Below are positions 1-6,076 of a stretch of DNA of 8,722 nt, piece after piece. The position numbers were made by a program, and so were the translations under genes. The notes under the pieces were generated by a model. That model had not been told where the DNA came from, did no database searches, and was given only the letters and a program-made list of their open reading frames with translations. Numbering within the stretch: position 1 is the first letter of the stretch; each line of letters opens with the position of its first letter. The stretch is from an uncultured Oscillospiraceae bacterium (GTDB taxonomy: Bacteria > Bacillota > Clostridia > Oscillospirales > Oscillospiraceae), in contig CAKTZP010000087.1 of the NCBI GenBank assembly GCA_934636045.1, forward strand, positions 1 to 8,722, given 5' to 3'.

Positions 1-357
1 GTTTCCAATGTCGAATTTTTCTGCGGCGACGCCTCCGATGTGGCTGCCAAGCTCGCGCGCGAGCATCTGCGCCCCGATGTCATCACCGTCGATCCCCCGC
101 GCAAGGGGCTTTCGGAAAGCGTAATAGAAAGCATCGCCTCCATGCAGCCCGAGCGGGTCGTCTATGTCTCCTGCGACAGCGCGACCATGGCGCGTGATGT
201 GGGACGCTTCGCCGCCCTCGGCTATGAGGCGAAACGCGCCTGTGCGGTCGATCTCTTCCCCCGCGCCGACCATGTTGAGGCTGTCGTGCTGCTCACGCGC
301 GGCACCGCTGCCGGTGGGCAAGAGGAGCCCTTTGAATTTCGGCAAAACGCACAATGA
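1..357 (+). CDS. rlmD: 23S rRNA (uracil-5-)-methyltransferase, RlmD/RumA family, C-terminal part
   Basis: The frame is open from base 1 to a TGA at 355-357, giving the last 118 residues; the start lies left of the window. The family methylates C5 of a uridine in 23S rRNA using S-adenosylmethionine and a catalytic cysteine. Seen here, numbered from the window edge: DPPRKG at about 31-36 (SAM-methyltransferase motif IV), VYVSCDSATMARD with the nucleophile cysteine at about 58, and DHVEAVVLL with the general-base glutamate at about 93. All are in the family order and spacing. The tail after VVLLTRG, about 17 residues, is poorly conserved-looking. Gram-positive members may be bifunctional (RlmCD), so the exact target uridine cannot be set from this fragment. 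No terminator is evident between its stop and the promoter that follows. It is probably unrelated to the pilus genes. Confidence 0.93.
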   Translation, partial: VSNVEFFCGDASDVAAKLAREHLRPDVITVDPPRKGLSESVIESIASMQPERVVYVSCDSATMARDVGRFAALGYEAKRACAVDLFPRADHVEAVVLLTRGTAAGGQEEPFEFRQNAQ

Positions 358-384
358 CCCTGTGAAGAAATTGTAAATTTTTCC

Positions 385-414
385 TTGACAAAGGGCGGGG
401 GCAGAGTTTATGAT
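385..414 (+). promoter_or_regulatory. Sigma-A-type promoter of the riboswitch leader and T4P operon
   Basis: A perfect -35 hexamer TTGACA (385-390) is followed by TATGAT (409-414, five of six matches to TATAAT) with an 18-base spacer. Transcription would start near 420-423, about 40-50 bases before the riboswitch aptamer, so the aptamer and terminator would lie in the 5' leader. It begins 28 bases after the methyltransferase stop codon. The local A+T richness contrasts with the GC-rich surroundings. The call rests on sequence match only. Confidence 0.8.
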
Positions 415-460
415 ATTTATACTCTATCACCGCATTACCGCGAAAAACGGAAAAATTTGA

Positions 461-543
461 TCTGATTTTCGGCAAACCGGTCGAAAGGCCGGGACGCAAA
501 GCTATAGTGTCTAAATGAACGGAAGCATGAAAGCCGTCCACAT
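461..543 (+). ncRNA. Cyclic-di-GMP-I (GEMM-I) riboswitch aptamer
   Basis: The conserved GEMM-I core is present: GGCAAACC (471-478), then a P2 hairpin CCGGTC/GGCCGG (477-482 with 487-492) closed by a GAAA tetraloop (483-486), then GGACGCAAAGC (492-502). P3 begins at GCT (501-503) and closes with AGC (532-534). It contains UCUAA (510-514) and CAUGA (526-530), which resemble a GNRA tetraloop receptor that would dock the P2 loop. The two G residues before CAAACC suggest a guanine at the ligand-pairing position (G20 in the Vibrio Vc2 RNA), favouring c-di-GMP over cGAMP; this alignment was made by eye. The outer helix P1 is weak: the best match I see is UCUG (461-464) with CAGA (546-549). The aptamer lies between the promoter and a terminator, ahead of pilB, so it likely controls the whole pilus operon. 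Confidence 0.9.
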
Positions 544-544
544 G

Positions 545-586
545 ACAGACTGGCCGCGCTTTCTTGGCTGCGGCCGGTCTGTTTTT
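545..586 (+). terminator. Intrinsic terminator serving as riboswitch expression platform
   Basis: A 13-base-pair stem pairs 545-557 (ACAGACTGGCCGC) with 570-582 (GCGGCCGGTCTGT), with one U-G wobble and a 12-base loop. A run of five T (582-586) and CTCTT follow. It sits right after the aptamer and 52 bases before the pilB start, so it can end transcription before the operon. Its 5' arm overlaps the possible 3' strand of aptamer P1 (546-549). P1 formation would then compete with the terminator, which would make ligand binding turn the operon on. That direction is inferred, and an alternative pairing with P2 strands would give the opposite sign. Confidence 0.88.
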
Positions 587-638
587 CTCTTCGGGAGAGG
601 ACGGCGGCGTAGCATCAATGATTCTGAGGTGAGTCTCC

Positions 639-2336
639 ATGGCATATATGCGTTTGGGTGATCTGCTGCTCGCCTCCGGCCTGATCTTGCCGGAGCAGCT
701 TGAGCGGGCGCTGGAGCTGCAAAAGGAAAATAAGGAGCGCCTCGGCGATGTGCTGGTGCAAAGCGGCATCATCACCGAACAGCAGCTCATCGACGCGCTG
801 CGCATCCAGCTCGGCGTGGAGTTTGTCGATCTCACAGCGGTATCCATTCCGGTGGAGCTGGCGAAGTATGTGCCGCGCAGCCTTGCGAAAAAATACTGCA
901 TCGTGCCGGTAAAGCTGGTGCGCGATACGCTCTACCTTGCGATGAGCGACCCGCTGGACTTCATCGCGCAGGAGGAGGTCAAGGCCGCCTCGCGCAAGCG
1001 TGTGATCCCGATGATCGCCACACGCCGTGCGACTGAGCAGGCCATCAGCCGACTCTACGGCAACGAGGGCACCGCCCGCGTCATCGAGGAAATGAAGCGG
1101 GAGGCGGGCGTCGCCACGCCAGACATCGTGCCCGTGCAGTTGGCCGGACAGGAGAGCGACGGCAGCGATGGCGCGCCGACGATCCGCTTCGTCAACTCCC
1201 TCATCGAGTGCGCCTTTGCCGAGCGCGCGAGCGACATCCACCTCGAGCCGCAGGAGGGCGAGATGGTGGTGCGTATGCGCATCGACGGCCTGCTGCGCCG
1301 TATGCTGACCGTGCCGACAAACCTGCAGAATACCGTCATCTCCCGCTTAAAAATCATGGGCGGCATGGATATTTCCGAGCGCAAGGTTCCGCAGGACGGC
1401 CACGCCATGCTGCGCGTGAAGGGAAGCTCCGTGGATCTGCGTGTCTCCTCCATGCCGACCGTGTACGGCGAGAAGATCGTGCTGCGACTGCTCAATAAGT
1501 CCTCCGAGCTGCTCTCGCGCGACGCCATCGGCCTTGAGGGCGATGACCTCGCCTACTACACCGCGCTGCTGAAGAATACCGGCGGCGTGATACTGCTCGT
1601 CGGCCCCACCGGCTCCGGTAAATCCACGACGCTGTGCGTCATGCTGCGCGACCTTGCCCGCGAGGAGGTCAACATCGTCACGCTTGAGGATCCCGTGGAG
1701 TACTACATTCCCGACATCAGCCAGTGCCAGATCAACGAAAAGACCGGCATGACCTTCGCCAGCGGCCTGCGCTCCATTCTGCGTCAGGACCCCGACATCA
1801 TCGCCGTCGGTGAGATCCGCGACGGCGAGACCGCCAGCATCGCCATGCGCGCGGCCATCACCGGCCATCTGGTGCTCTCGACCCTACATACCAACGACGC
1901 CCCCTCCGCCGTCGACCGTCTGCGCGACATCGGCGTGGAGCCGTGGCTCATCTCCGCCGCGCTGCGCGGCGTGGTGTCGCAGCGGCTGGTGCGCCGCATC
2001 TGCCCGCACTGCAAGAGGCCCTACCACCCCGCGAGCGACGAGCTGGCGCTCTTCGGCATGGACGACGCGCCTGAGCTCGTGTTCTACAAGGGCGAGGGCT
2101 GCCCCGAGTGCCGTCACACCGGCTACACCGGACGACGCGCCGTGTTTGAGATTTTGATGCTCAACGCGCCGCTGCGCCGCCTGATCAATCGGGGCGCGAG
2201 CGTGGATGAGCTTGCCGCCGAGGCGCGCAAGCACGGCTTTGCCACCATGCGCGAGCGCTGCCGCGACCTTGTGCTGCGCGGTGAAACAACGGCCGAGGAG
2301 GCCGCCCGCACCATCAGCTCCACCATGGACAGCTGA
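639..2336 (+). CDS. pilB: Type IV pilus extension ATPase PilB with N-terminal MshEN c-di-GMP-binding domain
   Basis: This 565-residue GspE/PilB-family hexameric ATPase powers pilin polymerisation from the cytoplasmic side. The N-terminus carries two tandem MshEN motifs of 24 residues each, at 5-28 and 34-57. Both have RLG, the GxI/GLI turn, LxxAL and a final Q, the pattern that binds c-di-GMP in MshE. The ATPase core shows Walker A GPTGSGKST at 322-330, an Asp-box TLEDPVE at 348-354, a Walker B region DIIAVGEIRD at 386-395 and the His-box TGHLVLSTLHTND at 408-420. A tetracysteine zinc site is formed by C455, C458, C488 and C491, typical of extension ATPases rather than PilT. The start at 639 has GAGGTGAG six bases upstream; ATG 648 is a less well-placed alternative. 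Length is typical. It is the first gene behind the riboswitch, and pilC follows after 36 bases. Confidence 0.97.
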   Translation: MAYMRLGDLLLASGLILPEQLERALELQKENKERLGDVLVQSGIITEQQLIDALRIQLGVEFVDLTAVSIPVELAKYVPRSLAKKYCIVPVKLVRDTLYLAMSDPLDFIAQEEVKAASRKRVIPMIATRRATEQAISRLYGNEGTARVIEEMKREAGVATPDIVPVQLAGQESDGSDGAPTIRFVNSLIECAFAERASDIHLEPQEGEMVVRMRIDGLLRRMLTVPTNLQNTVISRLKIMGGMDISERKVPQDGHAMLRVKGSSVDLRVSSMPTVYGEKIVLRLLNKSSELLSRDAIGLEGDDLAYYTALLKNTGGVILLVGPTGSGKSTTLCVMLRDLAREEVNIVTLEDPVEYYIPDISQCQINEKTGMTFASGLRSILRQDPDIIAVGEIRDGETASIAMRAAITGHLVLSTLHTNDAPSAVDRLRDIGVEPWLISAALRGVVSQRLVRRICPHCKRPYHPASDELALFGMDDAPELVFYKGEGCPECRHTGYTGRRAVFEILMLNAPLRRLINRGASVDELAAEARKHGFATMRERCRDLVLRGETTAEEAARTISSTMDS

Positions 2337-2360
2337 GGGCGGAAAACCGAGAAAAGGGGC

Positions 2361-2366
2361 AGGTGA
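2361..2366 (+). promoter_or_regulatory. Ribosome binding site setting a TTG start for pilC
   Basis: AGGTGA at 2361-2366 lies six bases before TTG 2373. The conserved platform-protein N-terminus (TTYKYKGQSLDG) begins right at this codon. The GTG at 2363 is out of frame and no upstream ATG fits, so the rare TTG start is the best choice. Confidence 0.75.
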
Positions 2367-2372
2367 AACAGC

Positions 2373-3578
2373 TTGACGACCTATAAATACAAGGGCCAGT
2401 CGCTCGACGGAGCCAGAGTAAGCGGTGTGGTGCGCGCCTACGACGAGTTCGAGGCCGTCGCCAAGCTGCGCGACACCTGCGCGTTCATCACGAAGATCGA
2501 GCCGGTGAAGGAGCGCGAGAGCGCATTCTCCAAGCCCATCGGCTTCAAACTCAAGGACAAGGAACTGGCGCTGATCTGCTCTCAGTTCTCCATCATTCTC
2601 ACCACGGGGCTGAGCGTGATGCGCTGCGTGGAGATGGTCGCCTCGCAGACGCGCAACAAGCATGTGCGCCGGATGTTCGAAAGGGTGGCTGAGGAGGTCG
2701 GCGCGGGCTATTCCCTCGCGCAGAGCTTTGAAAACAACGCCCCCTACCTGCCCGCGACCTTCATCGAGACTGTGCGCGCGGGTGAGGAGTCCGGTACGCT
2801 GGGGCTCTGCTTCGACCGCCTGCACCGCTATTTCGAGCGTGCCGCCAAAACGCGCGCGAAAATCGTCAGTACCATGACCTACCCTACGATGGTCCTTGTC
2901 GTGGCCATCATCGTCTTTATCGTCATCATCACCGTCGCCGTGCCGGCGTTCTCGTCGGTCTTTTCCGAGCTCGGCACCGAGCTGCCGGCCGTGACGCGCG
3001 GGCTCATCGCCGTGAGCGGCTTTATTACCCGCCGGTGGTGGCTGCTGCTGCTCCTTGCGGCGGCGCTGGTCATCGCCTACCTCGCCTTCAAGCGCACCGA
3101 GCGCGGGCGGCTGGCCCTTTCGACCTACGCCATCGAGCGCGCGCCGCTGCGGCGGCTGCGCAGCATGAGCGCGGCGGGCCGCTTTGCCAACACCATGTCC
3201 ACCATGCTCACCGCCGGCCTCGGCGTGCCCCGCGCGCTCGAGGTCACCAGCCAGGTCGTGGGAAACTACTTCTTTTCCCTCGGCGTGCGCAAGGTGAAAG
3301 AGGGCGTGGAGCGCGGCCGCGGCATCGCCGAGACCATGTCCGGTGTGGAGTGCTTTCCCAAAATGCTCACCGAGATGGTGGGCGTGGGCGAGCGCGCAGG
3401 CTCGCTGCCGCAGACGCTCGAGGTCATCGGCGGCTACTTCGACAGCGAGGTGGAAACGCAGAGCGCGCGCCTGCTCAGTGTGCTCGAGCCGGTCATCACC
3501 CTCGTGCTGGCGGTCCTCACCGTCCTTTTGCTGCTGGCGGTCTATCTGCCCATGTTCACCATGTACGGCGGCATCTGA
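2373..3578 (+). CDS. pilC: Type IV pilus inner-membrane platform protein PilC (T2SSF family)
   Basis: This 401-residue protein is the membrane platform on which PilB acts to move pilins into the fibre. The start FKYKG-like segment (YKYKGQSLDGARVSG) is typical of PilC/GspF. Two T2SSF domains are visible, about 66-193 and 268-393. Each contains the family pattern of a GLSVMRCVE or GLGVPRALE helix followed by an AGEESGTL or GERAGSLPQTL segment. Predicted membrane helices lie at about 172-192, 222-239 and 373-393, the usual three-helix layout. Translation begins with TTG at 2373 behind AGGTGA. It lies 36 bases after pilB and 72 bases before pilA, and a hairpin sits in the latter gap. Length and motif order are normal, and nothing suggests damage. 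Confidence 0.95.
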   Translation: MTTYKYKGQSLDGARVSGVVRAYDEFEAVAKLRDTCAFITKIEPVKERESAFSKPIGFKLKDKELALICSQFSIILTTGLSVMRCVEMVASQTRNKHVRRMFERVAEEVGAGYSLAQSFENNAPYLPATFIETVRAGEESGTLGLCFDRLHRYFERAAKTRAKIVSTMTYPTMVLVVAIIVFIVIITVAVPAFSSVFSELGTELPAVTRGLIAVSGFITRRWWLLLLLAAALVIAYLAFKRTERGRLALSTYAIERAPLRRLRSMSAAGRFANTMSTMLTAGLGVPRALEVTSQVVGNYFFSLGVRKVKEGVERGRGIAETMSGVECFPKMLTEMVGVGERAGSLPQTLEVIGGYFDSEVETQSARLLSVLEPVITLVLAVLTVLLLLAVYLPMFTMYGGI

Positions 3579-3592
3579 ATTTCGTTATCCAC

Positions 3593-3615
3593 CCTGCGCG
3601 CCAACCCCGCGCGGG
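3593..3615 (+). other. RNA hairpin between pilC and pilA
   Basis: CCTGCGCG (3593-3600) can pair with CGCGCGGG (3608-3615) to give an eight-base-pair, GC-rich stem with one U-G wobble and a seven-base loop. No T-run follows (the next bases are ATGATATAAAATC), so it is not a good intrinsic terminator. It is placed 14 bases after the pilC stop and 20 bases before the pilA Shine-Dalgarno. It could be a 5' stabilising element or processing site for pilin mRNA. The structure is seen; the role is inferred. TATAAA at 3620-3625 resembles a -10 box but has no matching -35. Confidence 0.5.
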
Positions 3616-3650
3616 ATGATATAAAATCAAAGAGAAGGAGGAACTTCACT

Positions 3651-4049
3651 ATGCTCAAGAAGTTCACCAATAAAAAGGGCTTTACCCTGATGGAAATGCT
3701 GATCGTCGTCGCGATCATTGCTGTCCTCGTTGCTATTGCGATTCCTACCTTTGCCAGCCAGCTGAACAAGGCCCGCGTCGCCGTTGACGAGGCCAACATC
3801 CGTGCCGGTTATGCCGATGTTACTCTTAAGATTTTGACTTCGGATACAGACATTCCTAATGATACCAAATATAGCTTGAATCCGGATGGCACTGTTGCTG
3901 ATGGTACTGCTGGTACTTACCAGACTAAGGGTGAGAATAAAAAGACTGAAAATAATGTTGGAGGTCTTACTGTCGGTAGTTGGGACAAAGAAAAAAAAGT
4001 CACCTACACTGTAAAGGATGGCAAAGTTTCAACTATTACCTTCTCTTAA
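3651..4049 (+). CDS. pilA: Major type IV pilin PilA
   Basis: This 132-residue prepilin is the likely main pilus subunit. The class III leader has ten residues ending KKG, with cleavage expected between G10 and F11; the mature protein begins FTLMEM with the required glutamate at +5 (E15). A hydrophobic helix follows at about 13-34, with P33 after IAI, as in classical pilins. The rest is a short hydrophilic head rich in K, D, T and G. There is no cysteine, so the disulfide-bonded D-loop of Gram-negative pilins is absent. A strong AAGGAGG (3635-3641) lies nine bases before the ATG. Composition is odd: hand counting gives about 41% GC over 3841-4020 against about 65% in a pilC line, with many T- and A-ending codons. 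Position between pilC and pilD and its ribosome site favour the major pilin role. Confidence 0.93.
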   Translation: MLKKFTNKKGFTLMEMLIVVAIIAVLVAIAIPTFASQLNKARVAVDEANIRAGYADVTLKILTSDTDIPNDTKYSLNPDGTVADGTAGTYQTKGENKKTENNVGGLTVGSWDKEKKVTYTVKDGKVSTITFS

Positions 4050-4072
4050 AATTTTTGTAATTTTCGAGCCCT

Positions 4073-4107
4073 CGCCGGAGCGCCCGCTCCGGCGGGGGAA
4101 CGCCCCC
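4073..4107 (+). terminator. Post-pilA hairpin pair, probable weak terminator or mRNA stabiliser
   Basis: CGCCGGAGC (4073-4081) pairs perfectly with GCTCCGGCG (4086-4094) around a four-base loop. An overlapping second stem pairs GGGGG (4094-4098) with CCCCC (4103-4107), followed by the pyrimidine-rich TTCCTTCTT rather than a true T-run. It starts 23 bases after the pilA stop. Such a structure would protect the pilin mRNA 3' end and let only part of the transcription continue into pilD. Full termination is doubtful because no promoter for pilD is obvious. Confidence 0.55.
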
Positions 4108-4134
4108 TTCCTTCTTGGATGAGCCGATTCTGCA

Positions 4135-4199
4135 GAGGGCTTATCCCTCGTCTGCGAGGTCAAGAAAAAGGGGGTGGCCGAGGGTTGGCGGCCATCCCC
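4135..4199 (+). other. Structured leader upstream of pilD
   Basis: The 181-base gap between pilA and pilD holds further potential hairpins. GAGGG (4135-4139) can pair with CCCTC (4145-4149), and the overlapping CCTCG (4146-4150) can instead pair with CGAGG (4155-4159), so these two are mutually exclusive. A stronger 11-base-pair stem pairs 4170-4180 (GGGGGTGGCCG) with 4189-4199 (CGGCCATCCCC) with one G-U wobble and an eight-base loop. None is followed by a T-run. I do not recognise a known RNA family. No convincing promoter is visible. Confidence 0.4.
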
Positions 4200-4217
4200 A
4201 ATGAAGGAACTTCTTCC

Positions 4218-4224
4218 AAGGAGG
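4218..4224 (+). promoter_or_regulatory. Ribosome binding site deciding the pilD start
   Basis: AAGGAGG at 4218-4224 lies six bases before ATG 4231. The frame is open further upstream to GTG 4174, but that codon lies inside a stable hairpin and has no good ribosome site. The extra 19 residues it would add (rich in R, P and K) do not look like the start of a prepilin peptidase. Confidence 0.85.
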
Positions 4225-4230
4225 AAAGCG

Positions 4231-5022
4231 ATGCTTTATCTCACCCCCTTCATCACGATCTACTGCTGCCTGCTCGCCGCCGTTTTCGGCGCCTGCGTGG
4301 CAAGCTTTACCGGCTGCGTGGCGTGGCGCATCGTCCGCGGCGAGAGCGTGTGGCTCGGCCGGTCGCACTGCGATGCGTGCGGCCATGTGCTCTCCGCGCG
4401 CGACCTTGTGCCGATCGCGAGCTATCTGCTCGCCGGCGGAAGGTGCCGCTACTGCGGCGCAGGGCTCTCCGCCCGCTATGTGTGGGGCGAGGCTGTCGGC
4501 GCGGCGGTGTTCGTGTCGCTTTTGCTGCAATATGATATTTCGCTCCGGCTTCTCGAGGCATGGGCATTGGCGGCTATTTTGCTCGCCTGCTCCTTCGCGG
4601 ATCTGGAGGGGACCATCATTCCCGACCGTTTCATCGCGGCCGGCGTTGTGCTTTTTTCGGCGTCCCTGCTTTTCTCTCCCGCGCCGCTCTCTCGCCTTGC
4701 GGACGGCCTGCTCGGCGGCCTTTGCGTGCCGCTCGGCGTGCTGGCCGTGGTGCTGGTGATGGAAAGGCGCATGGGGCGCGAGGCCATGGGCGGCGGCGAC
4801 CTCAAGCTGCTGTTCGTCACGGGATTGTTTCTCGGCTGGAAGGGAAATCTTTTCTGCCTGATCGCGGCCTGCGTCTTCGGCATCGTCTGCGGCCTTGCCG
4901 CCGCAAGGCGCAGCGGAGAGGCGGGCGCGCCGATCCCGTGGGGGCCGTCCATCGCGCTTGCCGCGTGGCTGACGGCGCTCGTGGGCGAGCCGCTGATCGG
5001 CTGGTATCTGAGCCTATTATAA
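4231..5022 (+). CDS. pilD: Prepilin peptidase / N-methyltransferase PilD (A24 aspartic protease)
   Basis: This 263-residue polytopic membrane enzyme cleaves class III leaders after glycine and, in most family members, N-methylates the new phenylalanine. The N-terminal domain shows a first membrane helix running into VASFTGCVAWRI, then paired cysteines CDAC (47-50) and CRYC (72-75), with the DLVPIxSYLLxGGRC signature between them. The two catalytic aspartates of the GxGD-type peptidase are D124 in FADLEGTIIPDR and D190 in GGGDLKLL. Several hydrophobic helices follow to the C-terminus. Expected substrates in this operon are PilA (KKG/FTLME) and the large pilin-like protein (DHG/FTLTE). pilM starts 37 bases downstream. 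Both domains look complete, so it should be a bifunctional enzyme. Confidence 0.95.
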   Translation: MLYLTPFITIYCCLLAAVFGACVASFTGCVAWRIVRGESVWLGRSHCDACGHVLSARDLVPIASYLLAGGRCRYCGAGLSARYVWGEAVGAAVFVSLLLQYDISLRLLEAWALAAILLACSFADLEGTIIPDRFIAAGVVLFSASLLFSPAPLSRLADGLLGGLCVPLGVLAVVLVMERRMGREAMGGGDLKLLFVTGLFLGWKGNLFCLIAACVFGIVCGLAAARRSGEAGAPIPWGPSIALAAWLTALVGEPLIGWYLSLL

Positions 5023-5059
5023 GGCATTTTTCGCAAAGCTCCCGGAAAGGAGGTCGAAC

Positions 5060-6076
5060 ATGAACAAGATCGTTGGCTTTGACATCGGCGAAAACAGTGT
5101 GAAAATGGCGTATTTCGCCGGCCGTTCACTGAAAAAGGCCGTGCGTGTCGAGCTGCCAGACGCGATGGTGTCCGAGGGGCGCATTCTCTCGATGGACGCG
5201 ATGGCGGACTTCCTGCGCGACGCGGCGAAGGGCCACGGCATTCCGCTGACGAACGCGGCGCTGGTCCTGCCGGGCAGCGAGGTCTACACGCGCATCATCA
5301 CCCTGCCCGCCATGACCGAGCAGCAGCTTTCCTACAACCTGCCCTACGAGTTCCACGACTTTCTCACGCAGGAAAAAAGCAAGTATTTCTTCGACTATGC
5401 CGTGCGCCGCATCGACTGCGGCGAGAACGGCGAGCCGAGGGAGATGGAGCTGTTTGCCTGTGCCATGCTCAAGGCCAAGGTGGAGGCCTACCGCGCGATG
5501 CTCCGCCGCGCTGGCTTCCGGCTGCGCGTCCTCGCGCCGACCGAGTGCGCCTACGGCGCGCTGATCGGTGCCTATCTCAGACGCAGCGGCAGCGGCGACG
5601 ACGATGTTGACCGCTGCATCGTGTCCATCGGCCACCGCAGCACGCACCTGTATATTTTCCGCGGCGCGCTGTTCGACAGCCGCCGTGAGATCGACATCGG
5701 CGGCCGTCTGCTCGACGAGCTGATCGCCGAGCACTGCGGCGTGGACATCCATGTGGCGCACAGCTACAAGCACAGTAATTACAATGGTGTGCTGAACGCG
5801 GACTACGCCCGCGAGAGCTACAACCGCGTTGCCGTCGAGGTCGTGAAGGCGGTCAACTTTTATAATTACAACAACCGCGACCGCGAGCTGCGCGACCTTT
5901 ATGTCGTCGGCGGAGGCGGCGTCGAGCCGCTGCTGCGCACGATCGGCGAGGCGACAAAGCTGGCGCTGCACCCGGTCTCGGAGCTACTCCCCACAGATAC
6001 GCAGGTCGAGGAGCCGTGGCTGTATCTGCGCGCCATCGGCGGCGTGAGCGAAGGCATCAAGGGGGGATTGGCATGA
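5060..6076 (+). CDS. pilM: Type IV pilus assembly protein PilM (actin-like)
   Basis: PilM is a cytoplasmic actin-fold protein that binds the short N-terminal tail of PilN and links the alignment complex to the PilB-PilC motor. The 338-residue product begins with the phosphate-1 motif VGFDIGENSVKMAYF (5-19). A C-terminal glycine-rich adenosine-type motif, VVGGGGVEP, lies at about 282-290, and the IDIGGRLLDELIAE segment matches the family. The phosphate-2 region reads CIVSIGHRST (186-195); PilM proteins usually have an aspartate where S189 stands, so nucleotide handling may be altered. A strong AAAGGAGGT (5046-5054) lies five bases before the ATG. The stop overlaps the pilN start in an ATGA, implying translational coupling. 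Identification is supported by the pilN and pilO genes that follow. Confidence 0.9.
   Translation: MNKIVGFDIGENSVKMAYFAGRSLKKAVRVELPDAMVSEGRILSMDAMADFLRDAAKGHGIPLTNAALVLPGSEVYTRIITLPAMTEQQLSYNLPYEFHDFLTQEKSKYFFDYAVRRIDCGENGEPREMELFACAMLKAKVEAYRAMLRRAGFRLRVLAPTECAYGALIGAYLRRSGSGDDDVDRCIVSIGHRSTHLYIFRGALFDSRREIDIGGRLLDELIAEHCGVDIHVAHSYKHSNYNGVLNADYARESYNRVAVEVVKAVNFYNYNNRDRELRDLYVVGGGGVEPLLRTIGEATKLALHPVSELLPTDTQVEEPWLYLRAIGGVSEGIKGGLA

Noticed and set aside
421..460. A second aptamer or tandem riboswitch upstream of the GEMM-I core
   Set aside because: This stretch has no GGCAAACC or GACGCAAAGC element and only weak A/T-rich pairing.
615..1241. Long minus-strand open frames opposite pilB, and similar ones opposite pilC, pilM and the large pilin-like gene (for example 1884-2825, 5126-5971, 7139-8413)
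   Set aside because: They lie antisense to genes with complete family motifs, have compositions typical of GC-rich shadow frames (runs of R, A, H, L), lack ribosome sites, and show no recognisable domain.
3620..3625. TATAAA as a pilA-specific promoter -10 box
   Set aside because: The position 17 bases upstream is GC-rich with no -35-like hexamer, and the site lies within the ribosome-site leader; support is too weak to annotate.
4174..4230. GTG start 57 bases upstream for the prepilin peptidase
   Set aside because: The codon lies inside an 11-base-pair hairpin without a ribosome site; ATG 4231 has AAGGAGG six bases upstream and begins at a typical hydrophobic N-terminus.
4119..4535. Plus-strand open frame overlapping the pilA-pilD gap and the start of pilD
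   Set aside because: Most of it is an out-of-frame reading of pilD, very rich in arginine, with no ribosome site and no domain.
6016..6072. Upstream start for the PilN-like protein inside pilM
   Set aside because: It would overlap pilM by 61 bases and add a non-conserved arginine-rich stretch; the ATGA overlap at 6073 is the normal coupled start.
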